A DNA stretch of 64,000 nt, taken from positions 99,258 to 163,257 of the forward strand of contig NW_013524649.1 in NCBI RefSeq assembly GCF_000250985.1, in the 5' to 3' direction. Below the pieces are notes generated by a model. It worked only from the letters and a program-made list of their open reading frames with translations, did not search any database and was not told the origin of the DNA. Positions 47,296 to 56,776 of this stretch are shown piece after piece. Every line of letters begins with the position of its first letter. The stretch's first letter is position 1. The position numbers and the translations under genes were made by a program. Source of the stretch: Nematocida parisii ERTm1 (lineage: Eukaryota; Microsporidia).

Positions 47296-49032
47296 ATGAG
47301 AGCCAACGACTTGCTTGAAATAGAAGAAAGAATTTCAAATCTTTTATCCCAGGAAGAGAAAAAGAGAGGAGAGCGCACAGAAATGCTAAAACAAATCCAG
47401 GTAAGCATTGAAAAAAGAAGAACCCTATGCAGCGAGCTAGAGAAAGAGAAACAGAAGAGAATAGATAATCTAAATAAACAAAAGGAGGCACTTAAAAAAG
47501 CAAAAATAATAGCACTGAATAAGGAAAATGAAGAAATAAAGGAGAAAAAAGAGCAAATTCGAAAAGAGTACATTCAGGCAATTGAGAATGTAAATCGGCT
47601 AGAGCTTGTTCTTTCCAAGGACATGCCTGCAACAGTAAAAAAGATAGTTTTAATGGGAAAAGAGGCAAAGAAGTCTGGGTTTAAAACTCTTTCAGTGGCC
47701 ATTACAGAGCATCTGTCAGAGGAAATAAGGAAGTTTATTGTTCAGTCTAAAAAAGTATCAAGCAACCTTAGAGTGGATAAGCTAATTGATTTAATCAAAG
47801 GACTAAACAGATCAATTGCGCTTTGCGAGGATGGAGCAGATAAAATAGAAAGAAGAAGAGAGATGTACTTGGATGGTTTGTTTGCAGATGTCGTGGAAGG
47901 CTTTACTAACCACTTTTTCAGCCAATTTGAGACAAATCGACTAGACAAGCCAGAGTGGTACTTAGACTATCTTAAGGGTATTATAGCAGAACACGAAACA
48001 ATATTTTCTGTTCTGTCCCAAATTGACGAATTAGAGACAGAAGAAGGGGGAATCGAGGAGAGTGTTATAAAAGAAAAATACTTTCATAGCTTAATTGACT
48101 GGATTTATGGCGATATAATATATAAAAAGCTGAACGAGTGCATATACAGCAGCTCAAAGCAGCAGAAGAAGCTTATTATGCACCATGCAGAAGAACTTTC
48201 ACTGTTTGAAAGAGAGTTATTTTCGTTGTACAAGTACAAGAGAATAGAGAAGATTCCAAAAAAAGAAGCAGACTTTATAGAAAATCTGTTTATTTGCGGA
48301 ATAGAGAATGAGTTGCATGGTATTATGAAGAAGGATTATACACAGTGGAGCGATATGTTTATGTACCTTCTTAAGACAACGTTTAAGAAGGCAGCAGCCC
48401 TTTACTCTATTATTCCTGACGCCCATGCTGTTCTTCTAGAGGCGGCGATAAAGAAATACTTGGATGGACTGACGGTTTTTTTGAACTCATTTTTATACCA
48501 AAAAACAGAAGAACAGGCGATTCTGGTGCATTTCATAGAGGAAATATCTCATTTGGAAGAAGAGTTAATTGATATAGAGACTGAATTTGGCATTCTAGTT
48601 GGAGAAGTGACTATATTGAATGCTCCATATTTGGGAGAGTTCAAAAATAGCATGTTAGATATTCTAGAGAGAGTTCTAGAGGAGAAAGTGGAACGGGCAA
48701 TGGGCCCCTTCACCGACTATAGATTTATGGAGAAGCATGAAGAAGTAGAGGCTTTATCAAACTTAGAAGAGGTTATTGAATCCGAGCTGGCCCTTATAGA
48801 AACACAGACGCTTAGCGATTGGATGCGAAGCAGTATTGCTGCGTTAATAGATAGATATATCTCAGAGAATGTTCTATTGGATAGCATTGGTGAGGAGGCA
48901 GATGTTAATAGGGCCAAAGACATTTTTATCCTGATAATAGAAATACTTAAAAAGAATGGCATACAAGATAAATTAGTGCATTCTAAAAGAAAATGCCAAG
49001 AATTATCTGCCAATCTGCACAAAGTCGCATAA
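47296..49032 (+). CDS. TIP20/RINT1-like vesicle-tether subunit
   Basis: I start at the ATG at 47296 (MRANDLLEIEERI), giving 578 aa; the frame is open a further 36 bp upstream, but only with a non-ATG codon. Residues about 5-115 form a long coiled coil rich in Lys/Glu, and the rest is an all-helical rod. RLDKPEWYLDYLKGIIAEHE (about 212-231) matches the conserved KPEW-[YF] signature of TIP20/RINT1 proteins of the DSL1/NRZ complex, which tether COPI vesicles at the ER. The match rests on that block and the general layout, so confidence is moderate. It is smaller than yeast TIP20 (701 aa). The partner SNARE machinery is hinted at by the Qc-like gene at 22886-23134. Confidence 0.62.
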   Translation: MRANDLLEIEERISNLLSQEEKKRGERTEMLKQIQVSIEKRRTLCSELEKEKQKRIDNLNKQKEALKKAKIIALNKENEEIKEKKEQIRKEYIQAIENVNRLELVLSKDMPATVKKIVLMGKEAKKSGFKTLSVAITEHLSEEIRKFIVQSKKVSSNLRVDKLIDLIKGLNRSIALCEDGADKIERRREMYLDGLFADVVEGFTNHFFSQFETNRLDKPEWYLDYLKGIIAEHETIFSVLSQIDELETEEGGIEESVIKEKYFHSLIDWIYGDIIYKKLNECIYSSSKQQKKLIMHHAEELSLFERELFSLYKYKRIEKIPKKEADFIENLFICGIENELHGIMKKDYTQWSDMFMYLLKTTFKKAAALYSIIPDAHAVLLEAAIKKYLDGLTVFLNSFLYQKTEEQAILVHFIEEISHLEEELIDIETEFGILVGEVTILNAPYLGEFKNSMLDILERVLEEKVERAMGPFTDYRFMEKHEEVEALSNLEEVIESELALIETQTLSDWMRSSIAALIDRYISENVLLDSIGEEADVNRAKDIFILIIEILKKNGIQDKLVHSKRKCQELSANLHKVA

Positions 49033-49273
49033 TATGTTAATAAATAGCTCTTAACAGGCCTCCTGAGTTACGATTTCTTTCCATCTTTCAGGCACTAATT
49101 CCAGTATACTTTTCTCATATAGCGTATTGTATTGAACAACATTCGAAAATTAATTATAGCACAAATATCATTACCAAGGCATTTTTTTATAATTACATTA
49201 ACTCTACACTAGGAGAACATACATTGAATGCGTATGACGCATTTTATATCCCAAAAATTAAAAAGGGCAAAAA
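49033..49273. other. Gap next to 5S rRNA
   Basis: This is AT-rich DNA after the TIP20-like gene. I see no gene. The T-run needed to end the minus-strand 5S transcript lies at its right end. Confidence 0.5.
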
Positions 49274-49387
49274 GTGTAGCACTCTGTGTTCCCACGCGGT
49301 CTCCCATCGCAGTACTATCAAAGCTGTCACGCGCTTAACTTCAGAGATCGAACGGGTTCTGGTGTGTACGCAGGCATATGGCCGCAC
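49274..49387 (-). rRNA. 5S ribosomal RNA
   Basis: Read on the minus strand, the sequence starts GTGCGGCCATATGCC and runs through GATCTCTGAAGTTAAGC, the standard 5S C-box block, then TAGTACTGCGATGGGAGACC, the loop E/helix IV region, before ending GCTACAC followed by a run of five T. The ends GTGCGGC and GCTACAC pair as helix I, with one mismatch, and the T-run is a Pol III terminator. Length from these ends is about 114 nt, a little short of the usual 117-120, so the ends may lie a few bases further out. The single gene is not linked to the large rRNAs, which is common in microsporidia. Confidence 0.9.
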
Positions 49388-49729
49388 GTGTATATTCCAT
49401 GCCCGCCGGGTTTCTTGCCATGGTAAAATATAGAAATAGCCAAGCTATGCTTCTGCTGAAAATGAACACTTGCGATAAACTACTAATATAATCAAAACAT
49501 TTATATCTGGAGAATTGCTTTTATTATGGAGCTGCCATCAACATATGCGAATATAGCCTAATGGTTTGTTTTCTGATACCTCTTCTGTCTATGGCTCTCC
49601 TTCACATAAAAAGTATAGAGGCCATTCTGTTTCTATTATTTAGGCCAGAGGCCTTTGCTATAATTTTAAATATTTCATTTTGTCGCACAGCAAGCTATAA
49701 ATAATAGAGCCTGCATTTATAACAACTAT
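49388..49729. other. Gap upstream of 5S rRNA
   Basis: About 340 bp between the 5S 5' end and the end of the 766-aa gene holds no supported gene. The 5S promoter is internal, so nothing specific is expected here. Confidence 0.5.
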
Positions 49730-52030
49730 TCATTTAAGAAAATTAAAAATCGCATAGTGGACACCTAAATAGGAAACACACCCTGGCTCAGAGTCTAATT
49801 TATCTTCGCTGCTGTCTATTTTAGATGAAGAAAAAGACCTAGCATATTCCCAAACTGATCCATTTAATTTCGCTATAGCATAGCTTGGAATATTTTTTTC
49901 TCTATTGTTCAACTTATTTTCCTTTGTATACCAAATGCTGTATGCATCCTGTCCAACTTTACAGAATCTAATTGTATTTTTGGGTTTATCGAAGTTATTG
50001 CTTATAAATCCCATTGTATTTAGTAGGCCCTGAGGACTATTTGTTTCATGTTCATCTGATCGGTATATATAATGATGGTGGAAGTAATCTCCGGTTGGAA
50101 TCTGGTTTTTCCATTTTATTACACTATATTTTACTCCTTTTTTATACACTGTTGTGTAACTAGAAGACATAGTATAGCAGTTAACACCAACGCTCAGCCC
50201 ATCATCTAAGACCATAAACAGATTTTTATAACAGTCGTGTATAATGTAGTCAGATCTCTTAATTGGCGGGATAACCGTGTGCTTATCTGGGATTTTGTTG
50301 CTAAAATACATTGTTTGCACTATGTTTAAAGGGCTTGTCCATAAAAAGGGGCTTGTTTTTAGACTGTCTCTTATTAGGGAATTTAAAAATAAAGGAATTG
50401 GAATTACTTCCTTTAATGGCTCATCGTTTAAATAGTCAATGTGAACAAATGAAATGCCATCTGTTAAGAATTCAAACTCTATATAGTAAAATAGAATATG
50501 CATTTCCGCATTTGATTTTACATAAGTGGACTTCTGCATTACTTCATTCATGTAATTCCATATGCCGCTATTCCCTATGGTATAATATGGAAATATACTC
50601 CCAGCTATTAAATCTATCTTAAAAAGGTTCAATAGATGGAAGTTAATATCATGAACAGTGTGCATGCAGACTTTATCTCCTTTACTGTTGAAGTAGTATG
50701 GAATGCACACTCTATGGCATCTGTGCCGAGAATTGTCTACATAATATACATGAAAATGTTCTATAGTTTCTGCTTCTAGAAGAGAGTTGTGTTCGTATAT
50801 TATACTGTTGGTGTAACTATATAGTTTTAATTCATCCTTCTCTGAGTCATGGCTTGGCCAATTAGATTCTTGTATATAAATTTCAAAAAGCATATACTCC
50901 CATAATTTAAATACCTCCTTTCCAAGTAATTCTGTGTTGTTGCTATTATAGTTTGGAGCATTCTGATATAGAGTGGCCAATGCTCCATATATTGTAGAGT
51001 GCACATACTGCATTGCATCATTAACATTATAGGATGAGTCAGGTTTATTCTGCTGAGAGACAGATATGTTTTTGTGTACTTTAAACCCACAATTGAGTAT
51101 ATTTGATATGTTATGGTAGCTATTTATTATTTTTTCCGTACAAATACTTGTTATGTTATTTAAGTTCTTTGTTTTATAATATTGTATTTCATTGTTTTCT
51201 CTGATTATGTTGTAAATAGACACAAGCATGCTTAAATTATACGTATTCAATAGCTGATTATAAAATTGTGCGTTTTCCGTGTACATAGGGATAAACTCCT
51301 TTTCCATATGCGAAAAATCATTATAAATAACTGGATCGCTTAGAATTAGCTCTAGTGCTGCTTTGACTACAGTATCCTTAAATGAAATTCTTGGGAGAGT
51401 TAATTTTTCTATTTGCCTCTGTATAGTATTGTTTTTATATAGTTCTTGTATTTTTTTAAATAAAGCACATTGGTCTCCTAGGTTTAATACCCGATATATC
51501 CCTCTAGAGTCTTCCTTTAAATTCAATTTTTGTTTATTATTTTGCAGATTATGCCCGTTTGTATAATCACTTAAAACACATTCTTCATATAAATCTACCA
51601 ATTGATTTTTGCCGTATACCTCTGGCTTGTTTGATTTAATATATATAATCATCTGACTCTCAATCATATAAAACCTTATTTCTGCATCATACTCATTATT
51701 CTGAGAATAAAAGGCAAGGTCTAGCATATATTTATGCAGACATATATTCAACTTCGTTTTTAGCTCACATAAACACATGGTTGTAATGCGAAAAGGAAAA
51801 ATTATCATATAGTTCCATACGGATATATTGCAGAATAGTTCTTCTCTTTTCTGAAATAATATCTGAAGTTCTTTTGAAATTCTTTCATGAGTTAATCTTT
51901 CCTTTATACCACTATTACTTGCAATAGAAGAGGCCATTGTATTTACAGAAGAAACAACCACTCTATCCCACCAAAGAAATCCTATTATTATAAGTATAAT
52001 GCGTGCATTTATGCAGGTTTTATACCACAT
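49730..52030 (-). CDS. Secreted lineage-specific protein, paralogue of the 1,027-aa neighbour
   Basis: The 766-aa protein has a clear signal peptide (RIILIIIGFLWW, about 9-21) and no other membrane helix. The middle (about 425-640) shares blocks with the downstream 1,027-aa protein: H-V-x-Y/F-VDN...H-R/V...I-PYY, then a His-x-x-x-DI segment, FYYIEFEF against FYYIKED, and I-PLFL. The two are therefore diverged members of one family. No domain is recognised. The proteins are rich in Asn, Tyr, Ile and Lys, with scattered Cys. Export and rapid divergence suggest a role at the parasite surface or in the host cell; this is inference. The copies are in tandem, separated by a solo LTR and about 1 kb. 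Confidence 0.82.
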   Translation of the reverse strand: MWYKTCINARIILIIIGFLWWDRVVVSSVNTMASSIASNSGIKERLTHERISKELQILFQKREELFCNISVWNYMIIFPFRITTMCLCELKTKLNICLHKYMLDLAFYSQNNEYDAEIRFYMIESQMIIYIKSNKPEVYGKNQLVDLYEECVLSDYTNGHNLQNNKQKLNLKEDSRGIYRVLNLGDQCALFKKIQELYKNNTIQRQIEKLTLPRISFKDTVVKAALELILSDPVIYNDFSHMEKEFIPMYTENAQFYNQLLNTYNLSMLVSIYNIIRENNEIQYYKTKNLNNITSICTEKIINSYHNISNILNCGFKVHKNISVSQQNKPDSSYNVNDAMQYVHSTIYGALATLYQNAPNYNSNNTELLGKEVFKLWEYMLFEIYIQESNWPSHDSEKDELKLYSYTNSIIYEHNSLLEAETIEHFHVYYVDNSRHRCHRVCIPYYFNSKGDKVCMHTVHDINFHLLNLFKIDLIAGSIFPYYTIGNSGIWNYMNEVMQKSTYVKSNAEMHILFYYIEFEFLTDGISFVHIDYLNDEPLKEVIPIPLFLNSLIRDSLKTSPFLWTSPLNIVQTMYFSNKIPDKHTVIPPIKRSDYIIHDCYKNLFMVLDDGLSVGVNCYTMSSSYTTVYKKGVKYSVIKWKNQIPTGDYFHHHYIYRSDEHETNSPQGLLNTMGFISNNFDKPKNTIRFCKVGQDAYSIWYTKENKLNNREKNIPSYAIAKLNGSVWEYARSFSSSKIDSSEDKLDSEPGCVSYLGVHYAIFNFLK

Positions 52031-52604
52031 AGTAAATTTAATTTTAATTTTTATTATTTATCTATGTTATAATTTCCTACTATATTAAATCTAATTTACA
52101 ACAGATATTTTTATTATTTTAAATAATTTACATATAGTGTGTTTCTTATGTTTTTAAGAGTATTTGGGCTTGTTGCTAGTTAAACTTAGTCAATGTTTGG
52201 CTATATTATCTACTTTAATATGCAGGTGTGTTAAATCTCATCTTGTTTAATATAGTCTGAATCTATCATGTTTTTGTTTATCATTTTTATTTCTGTGTTT
52301 TATCCTTATGGTGTTTACTGCTATATATAAATTCTATTATTAAATATTGTGAACTATGCATAATTTATTATAAGAAAAATAAAATATAGGAATCAATTAA
52401 AACCATTTAACTGTTATATAAAAACAATTTATAATAAAGGCCTTAAAACAATATATCCATAATGCTATACCATATTAATTAACGAGTGTATAATAACCAA
52501 TTATATTTCAAAAAAAACTTAAATGAACCATTTTTATTGAATTGATGCAATATGGTGTGTTCGATTTAAGTTAAAATTAGAGAGATATATCTGTAATATA
52601 TTCT
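52031..52604. other. Gap with a repeat copy and the first target-site copy
   Basis: This AT-rich stretch contains a partial copy of the 50-bp repeat (52348-52385) and ends with ATTCT (52600-52604), one half of the LTR target duplication. No gene is supported. Confidence 0.55.
52348..52385 (+). repeat. 50-bp dispersed repeat, partial copy
   Basis: The first 26 bp, beginning TGTGAACTATGCATAATTTA, are identical to the copy at 41825-41850, after which the sequence diverges. It lies about 320 bp upstream of the 766-aa gene, in the opposite orientation. Confidence 0.65.
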
Positions 52605-52942
52605 TGACGTACTCACGAGTAGTAACGCCACCGCCGCCCTGCTACGTAGCCAAGAGAGAGAAGAGAGTGAAAGGGGAGAGCTCTTTATTGTCTTTAGGAA
52701 GCGGCCCAAGCCTGCGCGGACACGGAGTCTCGGGCGCAGTTGTGTTAGGCCTGGCGCTGAAGTTAAGCCGTCGATGCTTCCCTGAGTCTCCCCCTAAATT
52801 GGGGGAAGAGCTCCGGTTAAATAGTCGGAAGTTGATATACTGATTCAGAGATCCCGGCCTTTGCTTTGGCGGGATCACCGCGCGAGCTGGCGCGCAGACG
52901 GATCGCCCTCAGGGTTCCCGTCCGAGTGGTGGTGTCACCACA
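52605..52942 (-). mobile_element. Solo LTR of a Ty3/Gypsy-type retroelement
   Basis: This 338-bp unit on the minus strand starts TGTGGTGACACC and ends GTACGTCA, the TG...CA ends of LTRs. It is bounded by identical 5-bp target duplications ATTCT at 52600-52604 and 52943-52947. Internally it has a TATA-like TATTTAA and an AATAAA polyadenylation-like signal in the expected order. Its G+C is far above the surroundings. No internal element sequence is attached, so it is a solo LTR left by recombination. As an LTR it looks whole, and the perfect duplication suggests recent insertion. Family is inferred from duplication length; the pol fossil at 43750-44745 could belong to a related element. Confidence 0.85.
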
Positions 52943-53104
52943 ATTCTAGTATAAATATATTAAATTGGCTTTCTATTTATGAAGCAAAATAAAAGACCAT
53001 TAACAAATCAACTAGAAACAGTATATTTTGGGTTATTACTATAGAATAGTAGTGATGTAGAGACACACACTAATAGGTATATTGTAGTATTATAAATAGA
53101 CTAA
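52943..53104. other. Second target-site copy and short gap
   Basis: ATTCT (52943-52947) is the second half of the LTR target duplication. A TTTTGGGTTATTAC relative of the dispersed motif lies near 53028. Nothing else is seen. Confidence 0.5.
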
Positions 53105-56100
53105 TTAGGTAGCATATGTAATAAACGAGTGGTTATAGCTAAAGTGTTTTTTTAGTGTAATATTTTTGGGTTTAGAGACGGATTTAAGTTTTTTTTGATA
53201 GTTTTCTAGTTGTTGTAAACGTAATTCTCGTGAAATGGGGTAGGTTTTAATTAAATTATTTAAAATATCATAGTGAATTCCATATTTGCAGCTGTTATGG
53301 TTATTGTCTCTTATGGATATAATTCCTTCATCACTTTGTCTAATTTCTTGTAATTTGCTATCTTGAATAGCACTTGAAATGTCTTTTAGAATGAATCTTG
53401 GATCATAGTCCTTTTTATTAAGTACCGTGCCCGAGATAGGATCGATTATTTCATCCTTTGTATTTATATCCATTAAATATGCATTCATTTTTTCTAAAAG
53501 ATCCTTCATAGTCAGACAAAAAACAGCACTGGTTTTATAGTCAACCTCTGCATGGGTTTTGTAGAAACAGTGCCCATATAGTGCTGTATTAAGAGAAGGA
53601 TTTTTGCGCTGTAGCATGTCAATGAAAGAAGCATGCGCTGGTTGATTAATAGCACCCACATGGCTTCTTTCGTCTCGTATTTTGCTGTCAAATTTATATG
53701 TTGTATACTCATAGACACTTTCATAGAATCTTGTATTCCAAGTTATATTTATATCACCAGTCGCATTATTAATTTCGGATTGAATATTCATGTAGTAGCA
53801 GTGGGGGTCCTCATAGAAGTCTGTTGAATTTCGTATAAAGAAGTCGCTATAATAGTGTTTAATAGCATAATTCAGATCATTTTCTTTCATATGTCTTTCA
53901 ATTACTGACGATCTTGAATCATTTATTTGTATTCTGGAAGAACTTGAATTAGTCTTAAAAAATGGAGGAGTATAAATCTCTGTATAGTCAATTGGCACTA
54001 AGTCTTTATATTCGCCCAATTTAAATACATGATAGCTAATGCTATTCTTGTCATACGGCCCAAGCACTGCACCAGAGACCATAAACTTAGAAAGAAAAAG
54101 TGGGATCCGTGTCTTTTCCATATTATCATCCTTAACATTATTTTTTACTTCGGATGAATACACAAATTGTGCAAAACAGAACTCGGCTTTTTTGATGTCT
54201 TCTTTTATGTAATAGAATACCACGTTGCAGTTTTCACTTTCTATTGTCTGTACTGTTTTGTTTAAATCCGAATCATCGGTTATTAACGACCAGGTTTTAT
54301 CCATTTTATTGTACTTAAATGGATATATTCTCCCTGTTCTACAAATGCTATTTTTTCTTTTTATGTCAAAGATATCATTATCAGCTGTTTTAATGACTCT
54401 TGGTCGACCGCATTCTCTTATATTAAAAGCGCTTTTTAAATGAGTTATTATGTCTTTAATTGTATGAAACTGATAGTTTATAATTGTACCATTTTTTTGC
54501 CTATGTATGTAGTAGGGAAGATGAATCATTGTAACTGTGTGCCACTCATTGTCTACAAATTGCACATGATAATGGTCTTTTATGCTTAGTAATATGTTAT
54601 TTTCAGTGAATATGTCAGTGTGTTTTATATCATCTATGTCAATAACATGAGTAGAGCCAATATTTTCTATTTCATTTATGTTTTTTATCTGTGCAATAGA
54701 TATAAACAGTTGTTGTGCATTCAAACTACCATCCCCTAACAGTTTATTGTGTGCTCGGATTTCATGCATATTATTTATATGAATTAGTCGTGTTCTATTT
54801 CTAATAGCGCCTTTTTGTTTCTGGTATAGTTTATATGCCACTCCATGATATTTATAAAAAATACCAACTTTATTACATACAAAATTATATACTTCTATTG
54901 CATTAGAATCGCCTATTAAATTCACATTATCCCCATGCAATTTAATTTGTTTAATTTCATTGTATGCTTCTTCTGCCGATGCTTCATTTTTCTGTACAGT
55001 ATGTATAAGATACTTCATAATCCACTTTAAATCTGGTAGTTGTTCAATTTTTAAATCATTTGCAGAGCCTATTATATTATTACGCTTATTTTTTTTATCC
55101 CTATTCATTATTTCTACTTTAATTTCTTTAACAAAATTATCAACTATATTCTGTGGCATCTTATAGAAGTCTTCATATACCTCTGGTATTAAAAGAATAG
55201 CATTCAACTTTTTTTTAAGCTGTATATCCTTTTCTCCTCCTTCTAAAACCATTTGACTATTTATACCACTGCAGCAACAGTATAAACTTACTTCTTTGTT
55301 TATCCAAATATCTCCAAGAGCTTCTGTTCTCTTATTATTATGTAAAGAAGTAGCAAGGTTATTCCAATGTATGGTCGGTTGGCCATGGCTTTTAATATAA
55401 TAAACTAGATCATTTAGAAATCTATCATACCATAATGGATTGGTCAAGCTGTAATCATTAAAGAAGCTTGTATTTAGCATATTTTTAAACACACTTTTTA
55501 GTAGAAGAAATCGCATGTCCACACTTTTAATCATAGTCCAAATATCTGTTTCATTGTCACTCTTCCAGTTTTTAGTTATTATATATTTTTTTTGATTTAC
55601 TGCTTCATATTTAGACATCCCACTGTAATTTAAAACCAACACATTTTCAAAACTTTCTATATAACTCGTATAGTTTCGTATAATAAATTGATTTTCAGCG
55701 GCACAAAAATACAATGTACTAGTTATAACCAAGTTGCTGTTAGAATCAACTTTAAGAGGATTAATAGTAGTGAATGTGGTTAGTTCTGAAGTTTCTTTTA
55801 ATGGCATTTTTGAGGCTGACTCTGATGTTAGATCTATTATTGTTTTTGGAATTATATGCATTGACGAGTTATTCATACCCATATAATGAGCTCTTTTGAT
55901 AGCGTTAGAATTTTGAGTATTGTTGTCTGTATCATGGGGCCTTTTATTTGGATTAGATAGATCTAATGGCTGGTCATCTGTCTGCATAAGTTGGTTAGTA
56001 TTGTCAGATGATACAGAACTATAATTGTTAAACATATCCGACAGCAATGGTGTACCACTTATGCTTAGATTATCTGTTTTACTTGAATTTTTCTTATGCA

Positions 56101-56188
56101 TTGGTTCAAATCCCCCGCAAATTACAATTTCTATACTTATTATAAACATCAGTCCAAATATAATACATTTCTTTCTTAACTGCTTCAT
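53105..56188 (-). CDS. Large secreted lineage-specific protein with PLDLS motif
   Basis: The 1,027-aa protein has a strong signal peptide (IIFGLMFIISIEIVICG, about 9-25). A disordered Ser/Asn/Asp-rich stretch follows (about 28-110) with PLDLS at 74-78 and Lys/Arg pairs at 82-83 and 98-99. The long globular part shares several blocks with the 766-aa neighbour (HVQFVDN...IHLPYYI..., VVFYYIKED, RIPLFL), so the two arose by duplication. No known domain is recognised. It is rich in Asn, Lys and Tyr, with many potential N-glycosylation sites. PLDLS is identical to the CtBP-binding motif of many transcription co-factors, so an effector role is possible, but a five-residue match can occur by chance. 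Confidence 0.82.
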   Translation of the reverse strand: MKQLRKKCIIFGLMFIISIEIVICGGFEPMHKKNSSKTDNLSISGTPLLSDMFNNYSSVSSDNTNQLMQTDDQPLDLSNPNKRPHDTDNNTQNSNAIKRAHYMGMNNSSMHIIPKTIIDLTSESASKMPLKETSELTTFTTINPLKVDSNSNLVITSTLYFCAAENQFIIRNYTSYIESFENVLVLNYSGMSKYEAVNQKKYIITKNWKSDNETDIWTMIKSVDMRFLLLKSVFKNMLNTSFFNDYSLTNPLWYDRFLNDLVYYIKSHGQPTIHWNNLATSLHNNKRTEALGDIWINKEVSLYCCCSGINSQMVLEGGEKDIQLKKKLNAILLIPEVYEDFYKMPQNIVDNFVKEIKVEIMNRDKKNKRNNIIGSANDLKIEQLPDLKWIMKYLIHTVQKNEASAEEAYNEIKQIKLHGDNVNLIGDSNAIEVYNFVCNKVGIFYKYHGVAYKLYQKQKGAIRNRTRLIHINNMHEIRAHNKLLGDGSLNAQQLFISIAQIKNINEIENIGSTHVIDIDDIKHTDIFTENNILLSIKDHYHVQFVDNEWHTVTMIHLPYYIHRQKNGTIINYQFHTIKDIITHLKSAFNIRECGRPRVIKTADNDIFDIKRKNSICRTGRIYPFKYNKMDKTWSLITDDSDLNKTVQTIESENCNVVFYYIKEDIKKAEFCFAQFVYSSEVKNNVKDDNMEKTRIPLFLSKFMVSGAVLGPYDKNSISYHVFKLGEYKDLVPIDYTEIYTPPFFKTNSSSSRIQINDSRSSVIERHMKENDLNYAIKHYYSDFFIRNSTDFYEDPHCYYMNIQSEINNATGDINITWNTRFYESVYEYTTYKFDSKIRDERSHVGAINQPAHASFIDMLQRKNPSLNTALYGHCFYKTHAEVDYKTSAVFCLTMKDLLEKMNAYLMDINTKDEIIDPISGTVLNKKDYDPRFILKDISSAIQDSKLQEIRQSDEGIISIRDNNHNSCKYGIHYDILNNLIKTYPISRELRLQQLENYQKKLKSVSKPKNITLKKHFSYNHSFITYAT

Positions 56189-56776
56189 ATTGTTCTTACA
56201 TTTTAATAAATCGTAAATTCTTATATAGTTTGAAATATTTTATATCTTAATGACTAGCTGTCTTTTCCTTGAAGACTTAGACATACAAAAACTTGTTATT
56301 TATTGAATCCACGCTGTCTTTATATAGACAACTTCCAATCACAAAAGCCGGCACTCACATATTTTGCCACTTCAAACATCGACATTTTGTTTGGCATTCT
56401 GAATCCCACTATCCAAAACCAACATGCAGCTGTTAATATGTATTACATAGAGCCATTGCATATTTATTGTTGTAATGCTAAGAATAGCATTTGTTAGCAT
56501 GACATGAGTTATTGTAATGTTTTACATAAACATGACAGCTCAGACTAGATCAGAAATTATTGTTGACACAACAAGTCAACATGAATTAAATTGATTTTAC
56601 GGTCTATAAATACGTATACAAATTCAATAAAAGTCAAAGTTTAAGAATGCCTTTTCCTAAGAAAACAACTTTTATGATATACTACTAAATGATGTATGCT
56701 TGTTATTAATAGAATAGTAGCTTTATTTAAGATTTCCTTGTCTATTAATAGTAGTTAATAGTTTATTTTCTATATT
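56189..56776. other. Gap with a slightly GC-richer patch
   Basis: The patch at about 56300-56480 is richer in G+C than the rest and is open in one plus-strand frame without an ATG. It could be a remnant of a gene or element. A TGTTGAC/GTCAACA hairpin lies at 56561-56581. No gene is supported. Confidence 0.45.

Noticed and set aside
49224-49433. 69-aa plus-strand open frame
   Set aside because: It is antisense to the 5S rRNA gene; its openness reflects RNA base composition.
52604-52878. Open frames on both strands near 52.6-52.9 kb
   Set aside because: They lie inside the solo LTR and have no protein-family signal.
52605-52942. A structured RNA such as RNase P or SRP RNA
   Set aside because: The GC-rich block first looked like a non-coding RNA, but the TG...CA ends, target duplication and polyadenylation-like signal show an LTR.
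56104-56125. tRNA B-box-like GGTTCAAATCC
   Set aside because: It falls within the coding sequence of the signal-peptide region of the 1,027-aa protein and has no tRNA arms around it.
56303-56497. 64-codon plus-strand frame
   Set aside because: It has no ATG and no family signal; kept only as a note on a GC-richer patch.
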